Assembly: GCA_022925895.1 (NCBI GenBank)
Contig: JAKSYS010000816.1
Span: 1-22,389 of the forward strand
Direction of reading: 5' to 3'
DNA: 22,389 nucleotides
DNA from: Fragilaria crotonensis
Taxonomy: Eukaryota > Bacillariophyta > Fragilariophyceae > Fragilariales > Fragilariaceae
The notes beneath the pieces were generated by a model. That model did no database searches and was not told the DNA's origin. It saw nothing but the letters and a program-made list of their open reading frames with translations. Within the stretch, counting starts at the first letter, position 1. Every line of letters starts with the position of its first letter. Of the stretch, positions 1-8,224 are shown in pieces. Made by a program: the position numbers and the translations under genes.

Positions 1-535
1 GTCCGAGGCATTCATTTTGAATCGTACCGGTTCAGTAGACATTGGAGCATCCCCAGACAAATTCACACGAGACCGAAGTGAGACTCCAATTCTTTCGATG
101 AGCTGGCGAAAACTGACAATATGTTTCGTAAACTCAGGCGCATAGTACACATCTGTGAAGAAACCAACTTGCCGTCATTGTCCAACAGTGTCACCGTACC
201 TTGTCCAAATGTCTCAATCATGTCACCGTTTCCGATTTCGATCTTGCGGTTTGATGGACGCATATCAGTCATATGACTGTTGTCGTAGGTAACGCCCGAA
301 GTGGCACCCGAATCCAGTAACCATTCCTCGATACCACCATTCGTACAGGAAGCATCCGCAGTTCCGACAAAATCCCTTGTCACGGAGTAGCCGGCATAAT
401 GATCGATAGGGTGGTTAATGACCGTAATGGTCGTAGCTCCGACAAATTTCGTACCAGAGTCCTCCGCGACAATGGTAGGAATTTCAAAATGGGGATCGTG
501 CCGTCGGACCTGACTCCAATGACTCCACATATTTC
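1..535 (-). pseudogene. pol: Copia-type aspartic protease and start of Pol, frameshifted
   Basis: The retroviral-type protease centre LLDSGATSGV lies at about 320-291 (catalytic Asp codon 314-312). It is followed by a flap-like region (IEIGNGDMIETFGQGTV). The frame stops at 63, but a frame open from about 157 to the left edge encodes DVYYAPEFTKHIVSFRQLIE and then continues to base 1. That is the usual second half of a copia protease (DVLYVP..NLLS). One indel near 157 therefore splits the domain. The protease would release Gag, integrase and reverse transcriptase from the polyprotein inside virus-like particles. Integrase should lie to the left of the window. Confidence 0.8.
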
Positions 536-542
536 TCCAAAA

Positions 543-947
543 TCAAAAACCAGAATCGTCCCAATCGTTGGTCCTGTCGCCGTTCCTCGCCTCCTGACCG
601 CCATTGTCGTCGCCGATCTCCGTAACGAAGCGAGCGACGCCCACAAACATAGCCATATCAGCTGTAGCTTCTTCACCCTTGACTTTATCCTTCTTGGGTT
701 TAGGACACTTGTTAGAATAGTGCCCTTTTTCGCCGCAATTGTAGCACGTGACGTGAGACTTGTCAGCGGTGCCTTTGCCCTTTCCGGATGCGCCATTCCC
801 TTCGGTTGCCTTCGAGGTGCAATCAGCCGCTTTGTGGCCAATCTTGCCACAATTCCTGCAGGTTCCTTTGAACTTCTTGAATGGATGTTTGTTCGCATTC
901 GCCAACAAAGCAGACTCCGAAGTGGACTTGCCCTTCACCTTCACCAA
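543..947 (-). pseudogene. gag: Gag nucleocapsid part with two CCHC zinc knuckles
   Basis: Two perfect CX2CX4HX4C knuckles are visible: CRNCGKIGHKAADC at 860-819 and CYNCGEKGHYSNKC at 746-705, separated by 24 residues rich in Gly and Lys. A Lys-rich stretch precedes the first knuckle. Such knuckles bind element RNA and help package and reverse-transcribe it. The frame stops at 543 and the protease continues in another frame, so Gag and protease are separated by a shift. This could be a natural programmed shift, but the other shifts in this copy make decay more likely. The apparent first codon of this open frame is a TTG, so it is a continuation of the upstream Gag and not a separate gene. Confidence 0.85.
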
Positions 948-969
948 AGACTTATACTGGAGAACAATC

Positions 970-1653
970 TCCTTTCTGAGCTTGTAAGCGTCTCTGCAAG
1001 TTCGCCGCGAAACTTCACCACCACCGGATCGTATCCCGAAGACATCGCGTTCATGATGTGGGCTTTCATTTGTAGTTCGTCCTTCTCATACTTCGTGTTG
1101 ATCCTGCCAATGCGCATGTTTAGATGATCCAAGTCGTTAAACCACAACTCGGGTCACGCTTGACTTCCACCAACTTGCATGCGCTGAAAGCCTCCGCGAG
1201 ATCTGGATAGTTCTCTTCCGCGTCCGTAGAGCAATACTTCTCCTGCAAGATCGTCCAAGCCATGAAAGGATCGCCGGCGCTGCGCTCAATCAAAGCGTAG
1301 GCTTTATCCGAGCAGCTAGCAACAAGGTAAGTCCAAGCGGCCGCACGTGCGCTGTACTTCCTGTTCTCCGCAGTCGTAGGCGTACGAGTCGTCGAAGCAG
1401 CACGAAGAGGTGCTCCGGTCGCATCCACGTCACCGCCAGTCAACAGCGCGCCCAGCACGACGACTTCGCCGTTCTCGAACTCTTCAGCAGTCAACCCAGT
1501 GGCCGTAGGTGCCTTGGTGAGAGCGAGGAGGAAGCCCTTCGAACCGGCGAGAGCGATCGTCTTCCCTTCCCAGGACCTGAACTTTGTCTCATCGCCGTCG
1601 AAGGCGAATGCCCTGATCGTAGACCCGAACGTAGCTTCCTTCTGCTCTTCCAT
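970..1653 (-). pseudogene. gag: Gag N-terminal and central region, copia-type, frameshifted
   Basis: Translation starts at the ATG at 1653 (MEEQKEATFGSTIRAF). The frame stays open to 1120. The early segment, with an FDGDETKFRSWEGK motif followed by a conserved Trp, resembles the UBN2/copia Gag fold, which builds the virus-like particle around element RNA. Near 1140 the frame shifts and the protein resumes as WFNDLDHLNMRIGRI and runs to about 970 (MNAMSSGYDPVVVKFRG, a typical end of this Gag domain). A second shift leads into the zinc-knuckle region. The ATG is the first in frame after the leader. Single-base indels make it non-functional as written. Copia Gag is fast-evolving, so the family call rests on overall pattern and on the downstream knuckles and protease. 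Confidence 0.75.
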
Positions 1654-1683
1654 CGTTACAATCTAACTGATCGTTTTAAAACG

Positions 1684-1836
1684 TGTTAAACAATTCAACA
1701 ATACCGTAGACTCTTAATCCAGTAGTTCTCCTAGACACTACTAAATACCGTTTTCGAATATTGTGAGATCTAGAATTACATTTTCTAGATCGATTCCAAT
1801 CTTGTTCCTGACTCCAAAAGCTCCCAAGATTGAACA
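1684..1836 (-). repeat. Possible 5' LTR of the left copia element
   Basis: The interval begins TGTTAAAC and ends TTGAACA on the plus strand, giving the TGTT...AACA inverted ends typical of LTRs. It lies 30 bp outside the Gag ATG, where a 5' LTR and primer site should be. Its length of 153 bp would match the short LTRs of the other element here. The partner LTR is outside the window, so neither boundary can be confirmed, and the LTR could extend further, to about 2030 or beyond. Confidence 0.3.
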
Positions 1837-2425
1837 CACATCCCATCCAACAAAACAACACAAACACAAGATTGCTTTCTAAGTCCGAGTTGGAACAAGA
1901 CCAACTCCAAGACCGAAAGCAAACCAAGTTCATCAACCCAGTCTCCAAATCCCAGAGACATATGCCTAATAAGGCTTTCATACAGTTCCAGCCTTCAAGG
2001 CATATCTCCTTATGTCAGGTCTTGGTCTTGTACTTCTTTGAACCTTTGCCCACAATCGTCCAACCAAGATCCTCCTCTTGATAGACATTGCTGGACGTCG
2101 ATCCGCACGAACAATTAGTTTTACTACAGTCGTACTTTGGTACAGTCGTACTGTCGAGCTCGATATCGTTGTCGCGTCGTACGGTCGTACCGTCGATTCC
2201 ACCAACAGTACCAACGGTAGCACAGTATGATCTGACATGTATACTCGCACCACGAAAGTACCTAGACATGGGGAATGGGGAGCCCTTGTATGTCCCCTAA
2301 TCGAGCCGGCCATCACTTGCAGTCGTGTACAGGAGTACTGAGTTCTACTTACTACTGGTACACTGTACGGTATTTCTGTCCACAGGAAGAGCAGTCTGAG
2401 ATATGTAGGTAAAGTTGATGTGTAA
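1837..2425. other. Gene-free stretch, possibly LTR remainder; local GTAC-rich repeats
   Basis: No convincing coding frame is seen. Part of this may still be LTR of the left element. At 2125-2152 the 12-mer TACAGTCGTACT occurs twice with a 16-bp period, and related GTAC-rich words continue to about 2215. Nothing else is recognisable. Confidence 0.4.
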
Positions 2426-2461
2426 GGGCCACCGTTACGTAATTACATTTCACGAAAACGA
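2426..2461 (+). repeat. Left terminal inverted repeat of MITE
   Basis: This 36-bp end pairs with 3094-3129 with three mismatches (positions 3, 25 and 31 of the repeat). It contains the 13-mer CCACCGTTACGTA at 2429-2441, which is repeated 70 bp further in, at 2499-2511. Confidence 0.8.
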
Positions 2462-2762
2462 GAAGTTTTGACTTCTCGTTCATGTAAAATGCTCGTCCCC
2501 ACCGTTACGTAAAAAGCAGTCCACAAATACGAAAACATCAAGTCGACTGAGTCAAGATAGGAATCTTGATGTGAAACACATGTATGTTCCAATCCGTTCC
2601 ATCCTAGTCGTACTGTGTACTGGGTACGTCTACAGATACGGTAAAGTTGTACGAATTGGAACCCAAAATTATAAGATCGTCGCTCATCGGAATGCGACAA
2701 TGACGACCATTTTGACAATGTTCCTCATGTAGAACTCCACAAACCACCGCACTAGCATCGAT

Positions 2763-2799
2763 CGTCGTTTCTACGGCGCATGCAATGGTAGAAACGACG
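2763..2799. repeat. Perfect 12-bp hairpin inside the MITE
   Basis: CGTCGTTTCTAC (2763-2774) is the exact reverse complement of GTAGAAACGACG (2788-2799), with a 13-base loop. Smaller perfect hairpins lie at 2552-2569 (7-bp stem) and 2855-2876 (7-bp stem), so the MITE interior is unusually rich in foldback structure. Confidence 0.7.
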
Positions 2800-3093
2800 T
2801 CTTCATCTGATCATTATCTGGCGAGAAAACCACGTTCATGTTTGATGCCAGCAGTGACAGACAGTAGCATCTGTCAACAGGGCGAGTTAAACGCACGTAG
2901 CAATAGACCTAACAGAAGGAATCCAGAATCTTGAGATATTTCGAGGAAAGGCTGTGTTTTCGCGGATCAACGAAAACCTCAGTAGATTTTCGTTTACGAT
3001 GGATATGAGGCGCATCTGAGTGATTTCTGAAAGTTTTGGGGACCCGTTTTCGTACGTAACGGTGGTAAATGGACCTCGAAAACGAAAAAGTTT

Positions 3094-3129
3094 TCGTTGT
3101 CGTGCAATGTAATTACGTAACGGTGGGCC
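3094..3129 (-). repeat. Right terminal inverted repeat of MITE
   Basis: This is the inverted partner of 2426-2461. Its copy of the 13-mer lies at 3114-3126 and a second inverted copy lies 61 bp inward at 3053-3065. The four copies therefore form a symmetrical nested arrangement, as expected for subterminal transposase-binding sites or for one element built within another. Confidence 0.8.
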
Positions 3130-3474
3130 TAACTTGCAATATATAATTTATGGAGTCGATTTAGCGGACATACGCTAGAGCAGACGGCCTCCCTATCAAA
3201 TGCGAAAGATTCCCGATCGCTTGTACAGTGCTAGCAGGTATGCATACTGCATACTGGTACTGTAGTCTGAGGAAACGCATAGTCTTTTCCTCTCGAAAGT
3301 GTCTACGAGTTTACGAGACACGCTGGGCCCCCCTGCTGGAAGGTCCGGCCCATGCACGTTCCAGCCGTACCGTTAGGGGCAGTTGAGTTTGCGCGCCAGC
3401 CTTGCTCCGATTTGCATGATGCGAGAATTTTAGCAATCGTAATGATCCATCCGAGCCGGCAAGGTTGCTGCATC
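3130..3474. other. Gene-free stretch between MITE and repeat array
   Basis: Short open frames occur on both strands, but none has recognisable protein features. I see no RNA gene or transposon end here. Confidence 0.4.
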
Positions 3475-3790
3475 GTAAGCAAATTTTTCTTGACAGTAAG
3501 CAAAATCAGTAAGCAAATTATGCCGGTAAGCAAATTTTGTAAGCAAATTTTTTCGGTAAGCAAATTTGATTTTCGTAAGCAAATTCTTCTTTGCTGTAAG
3601 TAAATTTTATTTAGGTGTTTGAAAATTGGTATGATTTACGTAGAAAAAGACAGTCCCCGTAAGCAAATTTAATCTCCCAGTAAGCAAATTTTGTAAGCAA
3701 ATTTCTGCTTACAATAGATTTGCTATGGTAAGCAACTCCGTCAGCAATTTCATTCCGTAAGCAATTTTTTTTCGCTGTAAGCAAATTTTC
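3475..3790 (+). repeat. Irregular direct-repeat array of GTAAGCAAATTT
   Basis: The word GTAAGCAAATTT or a close variant occurs about 14 times on the plus strand, starting at 3475, 3496, 3509, 3526, 3539, 3556, 3575, 3596, 3659, 3680, 3693, 3728, 3757 and 3777, plus a truncated GTCAGCAATTT at 3739. One inverted copy of the core is at 3707-3712. Intervals are mostly 11-21 bp, with gaps of 63 and 35 bp. The 21-then-13 spacing recurs at 3475-3509 and 3659-3693, which suggests that a block was duplicated. The spacers are short, AT-rich and not conserved in length. No gene in either direction accounts for the array. Confidence 0.85.
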
Positions 3791-4098
3791 TTACAGACGT
3801 CAGCCGTGTCACCACCACGCCGGCACATCCAATTTTGCGCCAGCCAGACATAGATCGGAACTTGTTTCCCTCCCGGCGGGCGCGCATACTTCCTTTATTC
3901 AGGACTTCGCCCGTATTGCCGGACCTTCCTGGGAATTCTGCTCCCGATTGTTTGTCAACGCCGCAAGAGATGAACGACGAACGAATACATCGCTTTCCCA
4001 CAATCAGCTTACACTGCCATCAACAGTTATCGACGGAAACGGTCTGACAGCGCATCACTCAAGACTCAAGACGTTCATGTTTGTAACCCCATTTCACA
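3791..4098. other. Gene-free stretch
   Basis: Only short overlapping open frames without recognisable features are present between the repeat array and the HMG-box remnant. No repeats or RNA genes are seen. Confidence 0.35.
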
Positions 4099-4490
4099 AT
4101 GACTTTTTTCACTCCTGGGCCTCATTTCCATTTTCTTGACTACAAATACAATTAAATGGAACCAAAAATGGTGTCGGAAGCATGGCAACATCTCTCTGCT
4201 GATGAGGAGCGAGACATTTGGGTCAGGAAAGCTCGCAATGACAAGGAACAATATTGAATTGGAAAGGAGTCTTTACGTTGGACCATGGTAATTCTCATCA
4301 CAGGGAAGTCCACCCATTGTTGCTGAAACGAGATCAAAATGCAAAACGAATAAAAGCAATACGATAATCGCGCCCACACTTTGCTGCCGAGACGATATTG
4401 CGAGGAAGCGTTCTGCATTACGAAGTGAACTCGAGACCACATCGGAAACATCGCCTTCGCCAAGAACAAGGATTTTGATTTGTATCAGCT
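4099..4490 (+). pseudogene. Decayed HMG-box gene, possibly two boxes
   Basis: An in-frame stretch from about 4114 reads HFHFLDYKYN, a TAA stop, then MEPKMVSEAWQHLSADEERD and IWVRKARNDKEQY. This has the layout of an HMG box: an aromatic first helix, then a (V/I)SEAW..L..EER...W..KA..DKEQY helix pair. HMG boxes bind and bend DNA. After Tyr a one-base shift (near 4256) restores ELERSLYVGPW, a natural continuation. Further on, KRDQNAKRIKAI (about 4332-4367) and HRKHRLRQEQ (about 4441-4470), in another frame, recall the start and end of a second box. An in-frame stop and several shifts mark it as a pseudogene. The first box is well supported; the second is tentative. Confidence 0.6.
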
Positions 4491-5162
4491 GGGGCAGGAT
4501 TGAACCTGTCACTACATGACACTTGGGGCATCCTCGAGTGACAGAACCCGCGATGAACAAGGTGACGACCGCCAAATCAAACTGGCACTACGAGAGGTCT
4601 TTGAAACATGTCATGCCATCATGAAATGCTGGCGTGCCGTGTTTGCATTCTTAGTGGTTTGCCTCGCCAGCAAGCCATCCACTTGATGGAGATTCAACTT
4701 TCATAGGGAGCGACTTACCGTGGGGCAGTTCGTTGCACAAGTGGGCTACGAAAGGTGCATTCTTCCTATTTTCCAAGATTCGTTCCATGATTTGTTCTTG
4801 TAGTAGAGCTTAAGAGTCTACTGGATTACTCGATGGAGAGAATTCAGTCACACAATCTCTGAAGTTAAAGTTTGACTCTTGGGCGATGATAAGGAACGAA
4901 CGCATCATGGAACAGTCGCCGTAATAGATATATAGTTACATCGAATTTTTGATATTCGAAGGCACAATAGCTTGATGTGGGTGTATCATACCCGTAGTTC
5001 ATATGACTGCGGATGACTCAAAATTTGGAACGCTATCATAAGACTCCCAGCACCTCTTTCGGCGACACCATTTCTCGTTGATGCGTTGGAATATCGTATC
5101 TGTGAACATCTACGACTATCCATAAACTCATCGCCCAACACAGAATTGCAAGAAGGCTTGAT
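4491..5162. other. No confident gene; scattered short coding-like fragments
   Basis: On the plus strand, 4687-4803 is open for 38 codons (centre LTVGQFVAQVGYERCILPIF). A frame from 5017 to 5166 reads LKIWNAIIRLPAPLSATPFL and onward. Both look protein-like but are short, carry no family motif I know, and do not join to each other without shifts. They may be remains of the gene that includes the HMG box, or chance. Confidence 0.3.
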
Positions 5163-5697
5163 ATGAAACCAGCAGTGCTTCCGACAATTGATGAAAATGA
5201 GGATTTGGTCAATGCCAGTACTCTCAGCACCAGCAGGTGGCACGGTCTGAATGCGTCGGCATCCAAAGTCCTTTTAAAAGCTTCCAGCAAGCGTAAAAGA
5301 AGAAGAAAGAAAGCCAAGGTACAGGTAAATTTCTAAATTTCCGAATTGACTCATCATTCAGCTATCATGTGTGATGCGTGATTCAATGAGGGTTTCAATC
5401 GGCATAACATACGTGACGAAAGCCCAACTCCACGTTCGGCTGTACTGTCAAATCAATGATTCGTCACGTTCGACTCACAATTTAGAGCAATCCTTTCAAT
5501 CACAACAACATTACCGACAATCTTGTCAAACGAAGCGCAGGCGCAGCGAGAGAGAGCTCAACCTGCATTTAGAGGTGCAGTCAACTGTGAGTTCAGAACA
5601 GTTTCATTTCATATATGTCTCTCATCCACAGCCACCGCACGACGACATGACAAAACGTGACGACCACAATGATGCCGACTTCACGCCAACTGATGTC
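5163..5697 (+). CDS. Candidate 5' exons of a hypothetical gene with very short introns
   Basis: From the ATG at 5163 a frame encodes MKPAVLPTIDENEDLVNAST and ends in a highly basic run (KRKRRRKKAK) like a nuclear localisation signal. It then meets GTACAG/GTAAAT donor-like sites at 5319 or 5325. A TCATTCAG acceptor ends at 5361, and the next frame continues in the same phase to 5586 (Gln-rich, with a KRRRSERE basic patch). A GTGAGT donor at 5587 and a TCTCATCCACAG acceptor ending at 5631 could bound a 45-nt intron. Introns of 37-45 nt would be much shorter than the 77 and 116 nt seen in the transporter gene. The link to the downstream frame does not keep phase cleanly. This model is speculative and could be a decayed gene. 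Confidence 0.3.
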
Positions 5698-6256
5698 GTG
5701 TACTTACCATTGTGCTTTGTTCGTACAAATTGATTTCACAGACACGACGGAACAAATCGAAGAAATACTCTCCGCACTATGGAAGGCAATCGGTTCTCCC
5801 AGCAAGCCATTTCTCAAACATCTGGCATCTTTTGTGGCGGATGTTGCCTCGGCCAATACGGTTGAAACCCGGGATCAAGAATTGGAAATTATATCACGTT
5901 ATCTTCGACATCCTGAAACTTTTGAGCAGTCCTCAGATGCGGTTCGCTTCATTTCAATGCTTCACGAGGGCTCTATTTCCACTATTAATGAGGTGAAGGC
6001 ACTGCTAGATTCTGCTCTATCGGTCCAAGTACTCGCAGTAGTGGCTGAAGACGATGTAAATGTACCTGCACAGGTACAAGACAGTGGAGATATGCCAACC
6101 AGTATTCCTATGCAAATTGACAACCTCGGACAAGACAGTGACTCCGACCCAAAGTCAATCTCTCATAGTCCCAGTGATGCTTCTTCTGACAAGTCGCTTT
6201 TTGATGGCATTGATCCTTCAGTTGAAGCGATGACAGGCGTTGGGCCTGTGCTTTGA
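5669..6256 (+). CDS. Hypothetical protein, or 3' exon of a larger gene
   Basis: The frame is open from the ATG at 5669 to TGA at 6256 (195 aa). I do not recognise a family. From about residue 24 the sequence looks like a real soluble protein: amphipathic helices up to about residue 125 (IEEILSALWKAIG, PFLKHLASFVADVA, LEIISRYLRHPETF), then an acidic, Ser-rich, probably disordered tail (DSDSDPKSISHSPSDASSD). A TTGATTTCACAG acceptor-like site ending at 5741 lies just before DTTEQIEE, so this may be a last exon whose upstream part is 5163-5697. The retrotransposon at 6386 inserted about 130 bp downstream of the stop, probably in the 3' flank. Confidence 0.45.
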   Translation: MMPTSRQLMSCTYHCALFVQIDFTDTTEQIEEILSALWKAIGSPSKPFLKHLASFVADVASANTVETRDQELEIISRYLRHPETFEQSSDAVRFISMLHEGSISTINEVKALLDSALSVQVLAVVAEDDVNVPAQVQDSGDMPTSIPMQIDNLGQDSDSDPKSISHSPSDASSDKSLFDGIDPSVEAMTGVGPVL

Positions 6257-6380
6257 TCCAACTACAGTATATCCCAACGTCAAGAGCCATGATACAGTGT
6301 CACACAATATATCAAGCCATTTCTTTGAAGATTTGATTTTTCTGTCGCCGCATCGTCACTGCGTCATACTCCAGGAATAT

Positions 6381-6385
6381 ATATC
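6381..6385. repeat. Target site duplication ATATC (left)
   Basis: ATATC directly precedes the TGTCA end of the left LTR and is repeated at 12445-12449 directly after the TGACA end of the right LTR. Confidence 0.9.
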
Positions 6386-6494
6386 TGTCATGCACAAGTA
6401 GAAGTGACTAGGTGGTTCAGTTTAGTCTACCTACGCTGGAACTGTGAGGTCCCCGCGCATGTCGGATGGCAGGACAGACGAGTCTATCCTGACC
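6386..6494 (-). repeat. 3' LTR of the copia element
   Basis: The 107-bp core 6387-6493 matches 12337-12443 except for G at 6482 versus C at 12432. The outer end is TGTCA. The inner end reads TGACC, whereas the outer end of the partner LTR reads TGACA. At about 107-109 bp it is very short for an autonomous copia element. The 3' LTR supplies the RNA 3' end; no clear poly(A) signal was recognised. Confidence 0.93.
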
Positions 6495-6563
6495 TCCTCT
6501 TCGACTGGAACTAGCCAGTAGCATGCCCGGAGACCAAACCTCCTCTCAAGCCCAGACTCCGTC

Positions 6564-8224
6564 TTAAGCCATCATTTCCGTAACCAAATCTGTAAAGATA
6601 GTAGTACCCAGAGCCTTAGTACAAACATCCGCGAAGTTTTCTGCGGACCTGCACCAATGCGCGTTCACAATCTTAGCTGTTATAGCTTCACGCACGTAAT
6701 GATAAGAAATAGCTATGTGCTTTTTCTTCAATTCGCCTTCTGGAATTTCGGCGCTCTGGATGACGCCGAAGTTATCCCCAAACAAATCAGTGGGTTTCGT
6801 AACTGGTATTCCAAGGCAGCGCAGCATATAACGAATCGAAATGGCCTCCTCAACACCTGAACGCATGGAAATAAACTCCGCACAGTACGTGCTTGTCGCA
6901 ATGCACCCTTGTCGTTTGCTGTGCCAAAGTATGGGAGTACTGCCGACAAATACGATCAATCCCGTGATAGAGCGACGAGTAACGTGGTCGTGAGCATGGT
7001 CGGCATCAAAGAACACCGCCGTTTCCAACTCGCGACCGTACGGCTTCGGAAAATCCGATGCAATGTCTTCGTGCGCATCAGGGTAGTCTTCAAGGAAATC
7101 CGGATGGAACGAATCCTTTCTCAACTCTTCATCTATCAACAAAGGGCGAGAATCAATGACGATACGACGGTTGGGATTCTTTTTGAGGTATCCAAAGAGG
7201 AACAACGCCAACTCCAAGTGATGTTCACGAGGTGCTGCCGCAAACCTGCTGAGCGAAGACACTGCAAACGCAATGTCGAGTCGCCCAATAGTGCACGCCC
7301 ACTGAGCCATGCCGACGAGCATTTGATACTTACGGATTCCCACGTCCGATAACAAAGGGCTCTCGTCCAGTTCAGGGTGGCAGCTCTCCGGTAAAGGAGT
7401 GCGATGGGGATAAAGCGTGCCGTCGAGACACAATTCAGGATCGGCTTCGATACGTCGCACGCATTCTTTCAAATACGTCGCACAGCTAATCACCCACGCA
7501 TTCTCGTCAACCGAAAAGTGATAATCGTTACCCAAGTAATAGGCTGGGGGGCCAATGGACTTGAGTAAAAACGCCGCAGATATTAACGACTTCCAACGTT
7601 CGGGGTCACGTGCGACAATCTTGAAATCATCTACGTGTGTGCAGATATAATCGTATCCGTCCTTCGCCTCTCGCTCGCGCATCCATACGTCGCGGTCGTA
7701 GCGAGTGGCGGAGAATCCCAAGGATCGCAAGAAATCAGCAAAGTGAGCTCGAAACGCACGACTCGATGATCGGAGGCCATACAAGGCCTTCTTGAAAATC
7801 ATTATAGAACCTTCGCGGTCTTCAAATTCCGGTCCTGCCCTAGAGTATATTTTCTCTCTAGACAATCCGCAGTAATGAATGCGTTGCCGATGTCGCCGCA
7901 AAGGATAGGTAGACTATCCCGGTGAGCAATTAAATCGAGCAACCGAACACTTATACCTTTTACAACGGTGGAGCGGGAATTGATACCCTTCGGATCAACC
8001 AAATGGCCACCAGCAACGAGCCGAGCTTTGCGCCGGCCATCTTGCTTGACTTCGAAAATCATAGTCAATTTGGTCCATTGATACTCCGAGCTGGGCTTGT
8101 AATCCGGAGCATGAAATGAGAAACAGTCGAGAGCCAAAAGAGATTCCACCTCTTTTCGGATAGCATCCGCCCAAAACGTGTTTCCGGCTTCGGCATCGAG
8201 TTCCAGAGCGTGTTGCACGTTCCT
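6564..8224 (-). pseudogene. pol: Reverse transcriptase and RNase H of the copia element
   Basis: The N-terminal RT part (8218-7845) shows FWADAIRKEVESLLALDCFS, KARLVAGGHLV, STVVKGISVR and CGDIGNAFITA, with the first catalytic Asp in GDIGNAF. After a one-base shift near 7845 the frame continues to the stop at 6564. There it shows KALYGLRSSSRAF, the polymerase box THVDDF (Asp pair at 7631-7626; most copia elements have YVDD), then RNase H with VFFDADHAHD, RSITGLIVF, ATSTYCAEF and VNAHWCRSAENFADVCTKAL. This is the standard Ty1/copia RT-RNase H. It copies element RNA to DNA in the particle. It ends 69 bp before the 3' LTR. Only one shift separates its two halves. Confidence 0.9.

Larger units (their letters stand above)
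1..1836 (-). mobile_element. Ty1/copia-type LTR retrotransposon, 5' part, cut by window edge
   Basis: Read on the minus strand, the order is a possible LTR, an untranslated leader, Gag with two zinc knuckles, then an aspartic protease, running off the left edge before the integrase. This is the Ty1/copia Gag-Pol order up to the protease. The frame changes at least four times (near 1140, 970, 535 and 157), so the copy is defective. The second element at 6386-12444 has a different Gag without knuckles, so the two belong to different lineages. Assignment to copia rather than gypsy rests on the Gag type and on the other element here; integrase and reverse transcriptase lie outside the window. Confidence 0.8.
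2426..3129. mobile_element. Non-autonomous DNA transposon (MITE), PIF/Harbinger-like
   Basis: Bases 2426-2461 and the reverse complement of 3094-3129 match at 33 of 36 positions, starting GG(G/C)CCACCGTTACG. The element is flanked by a TAA on each side (2423-2425 and 3130-3132). A 3-bp TAA/TTA duplication and ends starting GGG/GGC are hallmarks of PIF/Harbinger elements. The 704-bp interior has no credible open frame, so it would depend on a transposase supplied in trans. Just inside each end is a perfect hairpin: AACGAGAAG/CTTCTCGTT (2457-2480) on the left and AACGAAAA/TTTTCGTT on the right (about 3081-3098). Superfamily is inferred from ends and duplication only. Confidence 0.75.

Noticed and set aside
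399..1127. Plus-strand open frame of 242 codons
   Set aside because: It lies antisense to the zinc-knuckle Gag and protease, which have clear motifs on the minus strand; it has no features of its own.
1978..2316. Minus-strand open frames upstream of the left Gag
   Set aside because: They are short, start mostly at non-ATG codons, have no motif, and fall in probable LTR or intergenic DNA.
3352..3603. Open frame with repeated VSKF/SKQI peptides
   Set aside because: The repeats simply translate the GTAAGCAAATTT array; the upstream part is featureless.
3475..3790. CRISPR-like array
   Set aside because: Repeats are only 12 bp, spacers vary from 0 to about 50 bp, there are no cas genes, and the context is eukaryotic.
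6909..7352. Plus-strand open frame of 147 codons
   Set aside because: It is antisense to the RNase H/RT region and is explained by that gene's codon pattern.
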